Positions 23,801-30,087 of a stretch of 33,193 nucleotides of DNA are shown piece after piece. The translations under genes and the position numbers were made by a program. The DNA comes from Coriobacteriia bacterium (GTDB lineage Bacteria; Actinomycetota; Coriobacteriia; WRKU01; WQUG01): assembly GCA_009781115.1 (NCBI GenBank), contig WQYT01000015.1, positions 1 through 33,193 of the forward strand, written 5' to 3'. Numbering within the stretch: the stretch's first letter is position 1; every line of letters starts with the position of its first letter. Under the pieces are notes generated by a model. It worked only from the letters and a program-made list of their open reading frames with translations. It did no database searches and was not told the origin of the DNA.

Positions 23801-24592
23801 GAGATTACCAGCGCCACCAACATCGCCATCATCAATCCCTTCCGCTACCGGGGCTACTACTACGATTCAGAGACAGGACTGTACTATCTGGAGAGCAGAT
23901 ACTATGACCCTGCTACCGGGAGGTTTATCAATGCTGATGGCATGGTGCAGACGGGACAAGAGATCAACGGGACTAACATGTTTGCCTACTGCGGCAATGA
24001 TCCAGTGAATAATGTTGATCCATCGGGACAGTTGTTTACGCCTGGAGAGGCGAACTCATACTACTATACGGGCAATCCAAAAGCTCCCGATGCAAAGTTA
24101 TACGCAAAGATTTACCCCAAACAGCAGAAAAAAGCAAATAAAATGCAGCAAGAATTCGTTGGACCATCGGCAGCCAGTCAAAATAGAATTTTTGATACTA
24201 TTGACGAAGCCGCAATAGATTTTGTATTGCGATACAATGCCATATCGATAAGTTCCTGTCGAGAATATGATGTAATTATTGTAAAAACACCTGACGGTAG
24301 ATACACCTATGGGGAGCCAGGGATAGGCCCTAAAAGAACAGGCTATAAGGGGTCAGGTGCTGCTTTGTATTGGGATGCAAATATTGTTGGCTGGGTGCAT
24401 ACACACGGACAATATTATGGCCCGCTAAATGACTACTTCACTAGTACTGGTGCCGATTATGATATTTCAAAAAATTGGAACATACCTGGATATGTGGGAA
24501 CTCCAGCGGGTACAGTGAGAAAATATAACCCCTTTAATGGCAGTGACTTGATAATTTTCTATAATGCTCCGCGTGACCCAAGGCATCCGTAA
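17897..24592 (+). CDS. secreted RHS/YD-repeat polymorphic toxin with DUF4329-like C-terminal domain
   Basis: A 2231-residue protein. Residues 1-46 are an unusual Pro/Cys-rich leader, then a hydrophobic signal segment (about 51-70, FKRFLCVLLIFSLFF, ending ...LLFA-AD). About 425-600 is a DNRLRE domain (YVGYDGNAYKIARGYLRF, TWNNKPGYTS). YD/RHS repeats begin near 755; two carbohydrate-binding-like modules occupy about 990-1155 and 1160-1320 (each ending YFDN); more YD repeats (YTYDAxGN-like) run to about 1970. The RHS core ends near 2045 (YYYDSETGLYYLESRYYDPA, then NVDPSGQ). The remaining ~187 residues form a DUF4329-like tail with HTHG (His-2168, His-2170), FTSTGADYD, and GYVGTPAGTVRKY. This tail is AT-richer than the rest. 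A released tail would be the toxic part. Start ATG 17897 has only a weak Shine-Dalgarno; GTG 17885 is possible. Confidence 0.9.
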   Translation: MKDASYHQTTPVNARTCPRGNNFAQPPPPPHCASPCPPPPLPTKPHFKRFLCVLLIFSLFFSVYPTLLFAADIPLSSDVTSASASLAGAEPVSDERPLGQKPLDSSQLAQLGAQAEAQAGESPYQIPEITGEETELRTESVKHFRCADGSSVAVDYGYPVHFKRSLDSPWEQRDYSLVDAGQTARDGTKEYSLKAAPDKITVAATAKSAQILSAQVAGHSLSWGYAGIAATKAEVANGQAAISRDSAKLSSIRSEVIASDISTTTPKLAAKSGAQSPAQAETTKPEALTGNDKFLTLTSLTSSSYYADIYDSVDVDYVIGPLGVKDNLILKSPQAQHEFISDYDIGDLTARQTDSKTIDLMDETGSVVATLSAPYMTDSADDISYDLTLSIVNNSSGKLSVKLSADKTWLTSKDRAYPVVIDPMLQSVQTTYQQAYVASGQPSTAHPYGDMYVGYDGNAYKIARGYLRFDFPTIPTGSIVLEANLAMYQYSYSAVPSNTTATTYTLHPVTDTTWTANTLTWNNKPGYTSTVSDYAITSSAKNANYLTFDVTRLVKDTLETSTASTKKLSVMLKGKNETTTSPYANVRLLTANYPGLPSGAKPFIYFFYRDSKGLEDYWSYTTISAGDAGTASVNDYTGNLVFEHADAATTGLRMPVALSSVYNSDISDGYRPGGASGEIRHGRGWKLSLICRVQTTAAVGFAGDTTVYPYVYTDADGTLHYFRKDGTKITDEDGLNLELAKLTSGYSITDKKGGVMTFDADGYLTQIKDANGNAATISYVSGSHRLSQVKDGIGHIISFDAPLNSAGNAYYLSKITDPAGRVTGYSCDSNGRLVQIKYPDATLSKYEYNAKGQLYRAYSSDGTGAEFIYKSDGSVSRIREYGGTPTNPMSSPGLTYRFDRSKYCATTIESPGADGVLSLTDGDTRNDDNVFTTLQFDTWGHTVSSIAKVGSTTLGAGTSSYTKGSNDSTSDTAKRNRLINSATLAKNSVNLCANPGAEAALGSEWTSLLYGTSATFSFARTSADKYQGNYSLKLTSTAAGTTSAARAYQAFSTTDVKGGYTYTFSADVKAAGITPVQGSVSSKAGAVLLLYAYSPTGNTYTFSEYLSGTTDSATDSGWRRLYATLKMPDDTTSVRANLMIYSATGSAYFDNMQLENATAPNSCNLIENGSLERGSGIAPTKWSATGLDASTDGLSGTYYQYNSKSFKIAGVPSASKELKQDIAITGVARDTYIVSGWARATAIMRDDAKYDLVATVTYAGGTTKDRATASYNSCISDWQYVSAAFTLGSGSTSSDLPVKVSVRLRYTKQDNTAYFDNIALIKDSAPTYTYDADGNLLTVSANAQNNAAMQYTNNDLTKYTDAKGYAYTYTYDTKHNMTQAKSQNGVTSNYAYVNGNPKTLDVKSPGQTLDIATSLTYTAATGGLSAGGYVSYVYDPDGVSEHYTYDQAKGLVTSASNRNNISTTYTYNANTDQMTSVSSSGATASYGYTDDRLSSVTHNGFSYHLSYDVYGNPTETKVGSQSLSKHAYTGWGGLLSSETYGNGDLVQYAYNNYGAVTSVKKGNATTTPATKYGWSYNSAGDPYKHTDYVSGLTYQYRTDSIGRAVSQRVSSTADSSTKYETQYGYDVNNNINKVVNAATGGSTYTTSYTYGQDNLPTTAGFLGTTRKIDYTHDALNRLQQTNLSLDAPLNQYYGYKLSDRNTTDQTQYRTTTLAYEFIGLRGYTYTYDSMGNLLTVREGVRANQDVNAGSGFATKISYQYDNLGQLIRENNVYTNKTTTWTYDSGGNITSRKEYAYTTGTLGAVQKTVSYTYNATWKDRLDNYGGSAITYDAIGNPLSYRGYSLGWSGGRQLATISGNKITSGSFKYDAAGLRSQKKINGVTTDYYYVGGQLLAENRGGVIYQYQYDAAGRPARISFTSSDGVATSLYLISNSRGDIEEIRNAAGNLCARYYYDATGNITSIQNASGAEITSATNIAIINPFRYRGYYYDSETGLYYLESRYYDPATGRFINADGMVQTGQEINGTNMFAYCGNDPVNNVDPSGQLFTPGEANSYYYTGNPKAPDAKLYAKIYPKQQKKANKMQQEFVGPSAASQNRIFDTIDEAAIDFVLRYNAISISSCREYDVIIVKTPDGRYTYGEPGIGPKRTGYKGSGAALYWDANIVGWVHTHGQYYGPLNDYFTSTGADYDISKNWNIPGYVGTPAGTVRKYNPFNGSDLIIFYNAPRDPRHP

Positions 24593-24612
24593 AACTGAAA
24601 GGAAGTGTTGAA

Positions 24613-25146
24613 ATGAAGAGAGTAACTAATGCAGTTAAGATTCTTACGTTAGTATTCATTTTCATGATCGGGTGCACGGCGTGTGCGCAAGAATCTGGGC
24701 ATGCAGAACCTCATAGTTCTACGAACAGTAGCCAGTCAAAAACAAGCAGTTCTGTTGAGTCTACTGAATCAAATAAGCAAATCGTTTATGATTTATTTAA
24801 CAAGCTGTATATATATGAAGATGATGGTGATACTGCTGCTGATTTTGCAATAGGTGAGGCAGACAAATTATCTGACAAATGTTTAGGGAAAATTACTTCC
24901 GAAGAAGATGCCAAAGAAAAAGCTGAAGTCACTTGGATGAAAATAGACGGATATGGTGACGCCAAAGGTGAAAAACCATATGATGCAACATATTATAAGG
25001 AGTATGATGTCTGGCTGATTCATGGAGCTCTTAATACGCCAAGCACAGATTCAAGCGGCAGAAAGTACGCTATTCCTGGTGGAGTAGATTACATTATCAT
25101 GCGAGCATCAAACGGAGAAGTCTTAGCGGTTTGGGGTGACAGTTGA
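24613..25146 (+). CDS. putative immunity lipoprotein (NTF2-fold-immunity-like), cognate to the RHS tail
   Basis: A 177-residue lipoprotein (signal ending MIGC, Cys-21), then a Ser/Thr-rich linker and a domain with TSEEDAKEKAEVTWMKIDGY, YYKEYDVWLIHGAL and GGVDYIIMRASNGEVLAVWG. The strand pattern around DVWLIHG and GGVDYII with a closing DGxVLAVWG resembles NTF2-fold immunity proteins. It starts 20 bases after the RHS stop, with AAAGGAAG upstream, so it is the natural partner of the current RHS tail. Membrane anchoring outside the cell fits protection from an exported toxin. Family call is by pattern; the pairing is by position. Confidence 0.65.
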   Translation: MKRVTNAVKILTLVFIFMIGCTACAQESGHAEPHSSTNSSQSKTSSSVESTESNKQIVYDLFNKLYIYEDDGDTAADFAIGEADKLSDKCLGKITSEEDAKEKAEVTWMKIDGYGDAKGEKPYDATYYKEYDVWLIHGALNTPSTDSSGRKYAIPGGVDYIIMRASNGEVLAVWGDS

Positions 25147-25163
25147 TTCCGGTGGGGTGCATA

Positions 25164-25239
25164 CCCCGCAGCTCTGCTGCGTGCCGGACGGCGATGCGAA
25201 GCGAGCTAGGCCTGATACCCCGCGGTCTCTGCCGCGGGG
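25164..25239. repeat. REP-like pair of hairpins
   Basis: CGCAGC-TCT-GCTGCG (25167-25181), preceded by CCC, and CCCCGCGG-TCTCTG-CCGCGGGG (25218-25239) flank a GC-rich spacer. Both start with ATACCCCGC, a motif common in REP elements of many genomes. It is a GC-rich island in AT-rich sequence, exactly between the cognate immunity gene and a displaced toxin tail. Confidence 0.75.
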
Positions 25240-25397
25240 AGCGGCTTCGTTTCGATGGATTCGCTGTAAATACGTTTTATGGAGGTGCATACAGTGGGTG
25301 GTTTACAACTGATGTTAAAACGCATCTGTTCTCACTCTCTACAAATCCGGGCGGGTCTGCTGGGATAGATCATTATTGGGACGTAAGTAGTAAATGA
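25240..25397 (+). pseudogene. displaced toxin C-terminus without a start
   Basis: The second half of the 25143 frame is AT-rich and reads VNTFYGGAYSGWFTTD, then FSLSTNPGGSAGIDHYWDV, a compact globular ending. The N-terminal half of that frame is only the REP element translated, so no real start exists. It ends in ATGA overlapping the next gene, the usual coupling of toxin and immunity genes. I read it as an orphan toxin tail left by cassette replacement in the RHS gene. Confidence 0.55.
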
Positions 25398-25636
25398 AGT
25401 ACTATCATTTAATTTTTGGAAGTCTTTCTGTGATTGTGGGTCTCTATTCGATCATTAGAAGGAATCATCCATCAAAGCGCCAAGAAATTCTTTGGGGTGA
25501 GGAATTAATAGAGAAAAGAGCCTACAAAGTATCTTACATTATTCTTAGCATTTTGATCATTTTGGTTGGACTAAATTTAATCGCCAAAGGAATATTTGAT
25601 CCAAACAGTGGGTATTTCTTTGTTCGCTTTAGATAG
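25394..25636 (+). CDS. small two-TM protein, putative immunity partner of the displaced tail
   Basis: An 80-residue protein with two hydrophobic helices (about residues 4-20, LIFGSLSVIVGLYSII, and 49-66, YIILSILIILVGLNLI) joined by a basic and acidic loop. It overlaps the preceding toxin tail by ATGA. Small two-TM immunity proteins against membrane-acting toxins are common. No family is recognised. Confidence 0.55.
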   Translation: MKYYHLIFGSLSVIVGLYSIIRRNHPSKRQEILWGEELIEKRAYKVSYIILSILIILVGLNLIAKGIFDPNSGYFFVRFR

Positions 25637-25656
25637 TCTGCATTTGAAGCAGGTAA

Positions 25657-25764
25657 AGTAAGAGACCACTACCTGGAGCTAGGACGATGGAGAAAATATC
25701 ACCGCCAAAAGGAACACATTCAGTCAATCCAAAATATGAAGGCCGATTCTATAAATATAAGTAG
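25657..25764 (+). pseudogene. start-less toxin tail fragment
   Basis: A 35-codon frame between a TAA (25654-25656) and a TAG (25762-25764) reads TMEKISPPKGTHSVNPKYEG and ends YKYK, stopping just before the Shine-Dalgarno of the next gene. The alternative frame (AFEAGKVRDHYLELG) is also open, so the exact frame is uncertain. It fits another displaced toxin end ahead of an immunity lipoprotein. Confidence 0.4.
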
Positions 25765-25771
25765 GAGGAAA

Positions 25772-25909
25772 ATGAAGAAGCTTATCTTAATTACAATGAT
25801 CGTCTGCTCTTGCGTTCTGGTTTTCTGTAGTAGGAATACGTCATCAGAAAAGCAAGTTCAAGTGTTATTACACAGAGCAAAAACTATATCATTACGCGGC
25901 TTAGTGTAG
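25772..25909 (+). pseudogene. truncated (perhaps frameshifted) lipoprotein
   Basis: AGGAGG precedes an ATG that opens a 45-codon frame, too short for the ORF track: a signal ending LVFC (Cys-19) and SRNTSSEKQ, then a sharp stop. A one-base shift at the A-run near 25848 would instead give a Ser-rich linker and YIITRLSVDKVSSIYN. It is a broken immunity-type lipoprotein lacking its body. Confidence 0.5.
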
Positions 25910-25945
25910 ATAAAGTATCGAGCATATATAACTGAGGTGACAGAG

Positions 25946-26855
25946 ATGAAATTAGTAAAGATATTAATAATTGCTTTACTTTTGTCTGCTCTTTCAGCTT
26001 GTAGTTTAGTGACAAACGGCGATTCTGGTTCCAGCAACACTGTAAGCAGTTCTGGGGCATGGAAATTACATTCGCATCAGTCATTGACGAGCAACGCGAT
26101 CTCGCGAGCAGAGCTACGTGCAAATGAAGGGATGACGATTGATGTTTTGGGTGTCGGATTGAAAAGCGTTGTTGTCAGGAGGAAGGCTGAGGAGCACGTC
26201 ACTAGCTTTAATCAATCCCCTTTATATGCATATATTCTCAGTGATTATCGTTATAATCAGCCTGCCACTCATGATTTCTATTTAGCTGTCGAAACGGGAA
26301 GCAAAGTACTGTTTTACGACTTCGAGAGTTCCAGTCTTGATGATATTTTATGCTTTTGTGACGTGGATGGTGATGGACTGGATGAGATTATTGTCCAACA
26401 AACGATTGATGAGCTCGGAGGGGCGGGGCAATTTTCATCACACATTTTTAAGGTCATTGATAATAAAATTCAAGAAATATTTTATTCATCAACGGCTAAT
26501 CAGTTTGATACTGGTTTTACCAGCATGTTTTTGAATGGGCGCAAATTAAAGATCACGAATAGTATTACTGGATACCATAAGATCATTGATATATCAAAAA
26601 GATATACCAGTGATTTCTTTGACAAAAATGGCAAACCTGTTAGCAAAGAAACGATTTGGTGTGACAGTTTTCATGAGTTTACCCCCAGGGATGTCGATGG
26701 AGACGGCGTTTTTTGAGATGATCTGTTTGCAGTATGTATCCCTGGATAGTCACGCAGATGGCATAGGCGATACCAAAAGTGTTTTGAAATACAATAAGCA
26801 AACAAGAAAGTTTGAAGTTGTCCAGGCAGAGTTCATCCCTGCAAAGTATTTGTAA
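25946..26855 (+). pseudogene. lipoprotein with calcium-loop-like repeats, interrupted by a frameshift at T6
   Basis: The first frame (to 26716) starts at ATG 25946 after GAGGTGA and has lipobox LSAC (Cys-19), a globular body with CDVDGDGLDEIIVQQ, and ends RDVDGDGVF at a stop. The other frame continues EMICLQYVSLDSHADGIGD to 26855. Removing one T from the T6 run (26709-26714) joins them as DVDGDGVFEMICLQ, matching the earlier DxDGDG repeat. So a 302-302ish-residue VCBS/EF-hand-like lipoprotein is split. A sequencing error or phase variation would look the same. Function unknown; the context suggests immunity or surface role. Confidence 0.75.
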
Positions 26856-26865
26856 GGCCAGGTAA

Positions 26866-26961
26866 AATGAAAAAGTGGATCAAGTCAGGAAACTTTCAGT
26901 TCGACGTGTTGAGGCGTATTGGGGTGATGAGTATGAAGATAGATTTTTCATTAAGAAGTAA
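26866..26961 (+). pseudogene. short start-less C-terminal fragment (YWGDE tail)
   Basis: A 31-codon frame between two stops reads VRRVEAYWGDEYEDRFFIKK. The same DNA word TATTGGGGTGATG recurs near 28369, followed by a similar charged tail in another frame. It appears to be the end of a lost immunity or toxin gene. Confidence 0.4.
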
Positions 26962-26970
26962 AGAGGCATC

Positions 26971-27564
26971 ATGCGCAAGAAGTCGTTCCTTATCATTCTC
27001 GTGGTTTTCTTATTGATGGGCTGTAATGGGAAGGACACTCAATTAAATAAACCAAACTTTCCCGCTTCTGTAGATGCGCCTGCTGCGGTTCAGCCCGTAA
27101 TTTCGGAAGGCGAGCAATATAAGGTTGTCGGTGATTTAGAAAACGGGTGGCATTATTATATATATGACCGAAAGGGTGATGTTGTAGATAGTAGTAGCGG
27201 AGATAGAGTTCCTCCAGATATTAATTATGTCTCTAGTGACATCATCGAGATACGTTCGCATGGGGGAACTTATGCTGACGTCTGCAAGTATTATGACGTC
27301 ACTTCCAATCAATTTTCCGAAGACTATGACAATCCATTTCTCGTGCAGGGTGGCAAAATCGTTTACTATGACGCACAGACAAGAATGCTCACAATAAGAG
27401 ATATCTTTGATAAGTCAGTCTTCTATAAGGAATATAAAAGAAATATGTCTTGGGATCGGCCGCCGCTTTCCATTAAATTAGATTACAATGACAGGCAGCT
27501 AACGATAACTTATTATGATGAATCTGATGTTCACATAAAAACGGAAACATTGAAATTGAATTAG
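26971..27564 (+). CDS. lipoprotein of unknown function, putative immunity protein
   Basis: A 197-residue lipoprotein with lipobox LMGC (Cys-18). After a Pro/Ala-rich linker come beta-rich segments (GDLENGWHYYIYDRKGDVV, IEIRSHGGTYADVCKYYDV, KIVYYDAQTRMLTIRDIF), which look like a beta-propeller-like or WG-type sheet repeat. AGAGG lies close before ATG. It sits in the array of lipoproteins after the RHS toxin and is AT-rich like them. No family recognised; the immunity role is inferred from location. Confidence 0.6.
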   Translation: MRKKSFLIILVVFLLMGCNGKDTQLNKPNFPASVDAPAAVQPVISEGEQYKVVGDLENGWHYYIYDRKGDVVDSSSGDRVPPDINYVSSDIIEIRSHGGTYADVCKYYDVTSNQFSEDYDNPFLVQGGKIVYYDAQTRMLTIRDIFDKSVFYKEYKRNMSWDRPPLSIKLDYNDRQLTITYYDESDVHIKTETLKLN

Positions 27565-27720
27565 TTCGGCTGTGAAACAGGTAGATATGACGGAAAATGC
27601 GCTGCAGCAATATCTGGTAATTTTAGTAGGATACCATCAATTTTTATGCAACATACAATTGGTGGGCATCTTGGAAGGCGACAAGATGAATGTAATCTGT
27701 TCATAAATGGGGCGTATTAA
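27565..27720 (+). pseudogene. start-less fragment, probable toxin tail
   Basis: Directly after the stop of the preceding lipoprotein, the same frame continues for 51 codons with CETGRYDGKCAAAISGNFSR, HTIGGHLGRRQDE and a stop that overlaps the next gene. A second open frame (VDMTENALQQYLVILVG) covers most of it, so coding frame is not certain. Lacking a start, it is best read as a relic. Confidence 0.4.
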
Positions 27721-28336
27721 GTTGAAACAAACAAAAATGGTCACCGCCATCCTCCTCTTTCTTATGTTGCTGTTTCTTGTATCTGCATGTCAGCATTTAC
27801 CATCAGGAAGTTCTGGCACTTCGTCGAGTAATAAAAAATTGAGCAGTGATACTAATGTGATGCCAAGCAATATAGGAATGACTCCTGGAGATAATTATTA
27901 CGAAGAAAATGCCAAGTGGTTCAAGAACAATCCCATTGATAAAGCCTACCTTGCGGAAGCTCAACCAGATACTACATATGGCAATGCGGAGCTCGAAATG
28001 AAGTATTTGACTATCTGGCAAAATGAAGTTGCTTTCAGCGCATCAAATTTCAGAAAACGACTAGATGCAAGCGATGCTGCTGCATTCGATCGTCAACAAA
28101 AACTGTGGGAAGAGTGGGCAAATGGCAGTATTGATTTCGACCATGACATAATGAATCACGGAAAATACGGAATTGATATGGGAACAAGCAGGCAGTTTAT
28201 TTACACCGATGCAAAAATGAATATATGGCGAGATAGGGACATGCATTTGAAATACCTTACGTCATACCTGGAATATTATTGTGATAATCCTCTGCCTGAA
28301 AACCAATGGACCTGGAACAAGTTTAATTATCCTTAG
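27707..28336 (+). CDS. lipoprotein of unknown function, putative immunity protein
   Basis: A 209-residue lipoprotein with lipobox VSAC in FLVSACQHLP. The body includes YGNAELEMKYLTIWQNE, LDASDAAAFDRQQKLWEEWA, a helical segment vaguely like LprI-type lysozyme-inhibitor repeats, and a Tyr/Asn/Trp-rich C-terminus. No clear Shine-Dalgarno precedes ATG 27707; TTG 27722 is an alternative start. AT-rich; position in the array suggests an immunity role. The LprI likeness is weak. Confidence 0.55.
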   Translation: MGRIKLKQTKMVTAILLFLMLLFLVSACQHLPSGSSGTSSSNKKLSSDTNVMPSNIGMTPGDNYYEENAKWFKNNPIDKAYLAEAQPDTTYGNAELEMKYLTIWQNEVAFSASNFRKRLDASDAAAFDRQQKLWEEWANGSIDFDHDIMNHGKYGIDMGTSRQFIYTDAKMNIWRDRDMHLKYLTSYLEYYCDNPLPENQWTWNKFNYP

Positions 28337-28468
28337 GAGGATAATAAGACACATCAATAATCTTCTGTATTGGGGTGATGGGTTACGAAGAAAGAAAAAT
28401 AACCCATGGAGCTCAGGAAGAGTAGTAAGCATAACGAAAGTAGGCAACTGCCATTAAGGGAGTGGAAC
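28337..28468 (+). other. noncoding interval with relic sequence
   Basis: An inverted repeat TTATCCT-TAGG-AGGATAA (28327-28344) spans the stop of the preceding gene. After it, CTGTATTGGGGTGATG repeats the DNA of the 26866 fragment, followed by a GYEERKITHGAQEE frame to a TAG. This is a decayed C-terminus. AAGGGAG near the end belongs to the next gene. Confidence 0.45.
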
Positions 28469-29109
28469 ATGAAAAAAGCTGTTATACTGCCAGCCCTTAT
28501 AACGCTGCTTATATTATTAATAGCAGGATGCGCTTTAAACGCTAACAGCAATCCGAATAGCTCGCAGTTATCTTCAAGCACAAATGTAAAGGCAGAGCCA
28601 TGGCAAAATGCGTATGCGGAATTTCTAAAGGGCTTTCCTGCTCTTACTGACTATGATTTCTCGACTTTTTCTTTGAGGGACTTAGATAATGACAGCGTTC
28701 CCGAATTAATAATCATTCAAGGAAAAGAAGATGAACAAATTAAGACCCTATCTGTTTATTCCTATAACGGCCTGTTGTTAAAACTGGCGAATGCGATGAT
28801 CCAAACTCATATGCAGGTGCATTCCGTTTCTCAAAGAGCCCGATATTTCCCGGATTGTTTTCTCTTAGATGGGATGGAGGTGTAGAGTATTACGGATACC
28901 TGTCAGTCAAGGAAAAGCAATTGGTGTTTGAGGATTTATGGCGGATGGATCGGACGTCAGATGTACCGCAACAAATAGAAGTTTCTGATAATAAGGAGCT
29001 TGTCCATGAATCAATGCGCGTATTCTTGCCTGGTGATAATACTGATAATTCGCTCAAAACATACTTAATGAATAACGATAATATCAATGAAATTGTTTTG
29101 CAGAATTGA
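28469..29109 (+). pseudogene. lipoprotein interrupted by a single-base frameshift
   Basis: ATG 28469 (AAGGGAG six bases upstream) starts a lipoprotein with LIAGC (Cys-21) and RDLDNDSVPELIII, one calcium-loop-like repeat similar to that of the 25946 gene. It breaks at 28885 after RARYFPDCF. The other frame supplies PGLFSLRWDGGVEYYGYLS and runs to 29109. Adding one base in the TTTCCC run near 28846-28851 gives YFPGLFSLRWDGG without interruption. So this is a second frameshifted array member. Confidence 0.7.
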
Positions 29110-29192
29110 GGCCCGTCTTGGAAAAAGCGTACTACTTTGTGAAAAATGATAACCAGGTATTCTCAGTGCTGAAACAGAAAGAGCAGGAATGA
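29091..29192 (+). pseudogene. start-less C-terminal fragment
   Basis: A frame between a TGA (29088-29090) and TGA (29190-29192) reads LEKAYYFVKNDNQVFSVLKQ. Its stop overlaps the start of the next gene as ATGA. It is another tail without a head, in the right place to be a displaced toxin or immunity end. Confidence 0.45.
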
Positions 29193-30040
29193 AAAAATTA
29201 ATTGCTGTTTGCATTTTGCTGATGTTGGTTTTGGCGTCATGCACAACGTCACAAAGACCAAACCCGATGGGATCATCATCAGTACAATCAAAGCCTGAAC
29301 TTTCATCGGCAGAGACAACTAATACAACAGGTGATGCTCCGTATACAATAAGCAACTCATATATTGCTATTACAAATACCGCAGCGAAGTATTTCATCCA
29401 AACCTATACGCTGATTGACAATTCACACAAGAACAGTAAAGTCTCTATTCGCTTTCCACAGCTTGTTATGGGGGATGACGCAATAAATAAACTCATAGAA
29501 AATTATGCAATCCATTTTGCAGAAAACGGCTATGGAAAAGATTACGCTAACTTGTCTTTGGACGTGGATTATCATATTACTTACAATGATGATGAGTGGA
29601 TAAGCATTTCATTTAATGGGTTTGGCAATGTAAAAACTGCGCCGCATCCCAATAACATATTAACGACATTAAACATTAATTTGAAGAATGGATCGACTCT
29701 AAAACTGAGTGATATTTATACGATTGATAAAAGTTTTGTACAGATCTATCGGAAAGAATTTGCGAAACAAATGGCTTATCGTTTTGGGGTGGCAGACACC
29801 ACAGCAAATGAAGCCGCCAGGAACTACCTGGATCAATATGACGATAAGACGCTGACAGGGTACCTTAATGATTCTTACTGTTACATGACTTGCGATAAAA
29901 TCGGAATTAGTTTTGAAACGATATTTGCAATGGGCAATCATTTTGAACCTGAAATCCCTTATTCAGATTTGCTACCGTATTTGAAACTGCATACAGCACC
30001 CTTCAGCAAGCCTGGGTTTGGAACTATGGTTGGATGGTAA
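29189..30040 (+). CDS. lipoprotein, DUF4163/DUF3298-like, first of two tandem paralogues
   Basis: A 283-residue lipoprotein (LASC, Cys-18). Body: KVSIRFPQLVMGDDAINKLI, LSLDVDYHITYNDDEWISIS, HPNNILTTLNINLKNGSTL, and KLSDIYTIDKSF. This order (FPxLxxxxxxxxLN, strand pairs, then a LxLxDLF-like helix start) resembles DUF4163 plus DUF3298 as in PdaC-type proteins, without a catalytic deacetylase domain. AT-rich. Its shared features with the next gene show a tandem duplication. AAAGAGCAGGA precedes the ATG. Confidence 0.6.
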   Translation: MKKLIAVCILLMLVLASCTTSQRPNPMGSSSVQSKPELSSAETTNTTGDAPYTISNSYIAITNTAAKYFIQTYTLIDNSHKNSKVSIRFPQLVMGDDAINKLIENYAIHFAENGYGKDYANLSLDVDYHITYNDDEWISISFNGFGNVKTAPHPNNILTTLNINLKNGSTLKLSDIYTIDKSFVQIYRKEFAKQMAYRFGVADTTANEAARNYLDQYDDKTLTGYLNDSYCYMTCDKIGISFETIFAMGNHFEPEIPYSDLLPYLKLHTAPFSKPGFGTMVGW

Positions 30041-30087
30041 GAATACGTGAGCTACTAATCCACAGAATCTTTAAAAAGGAAAAGAAG

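Noticed and set aside
25143-25260. N-terminal half of the 84-residue ORF
   Set aside because: This part is the REP-like element in translation; only the later part looks like protein.
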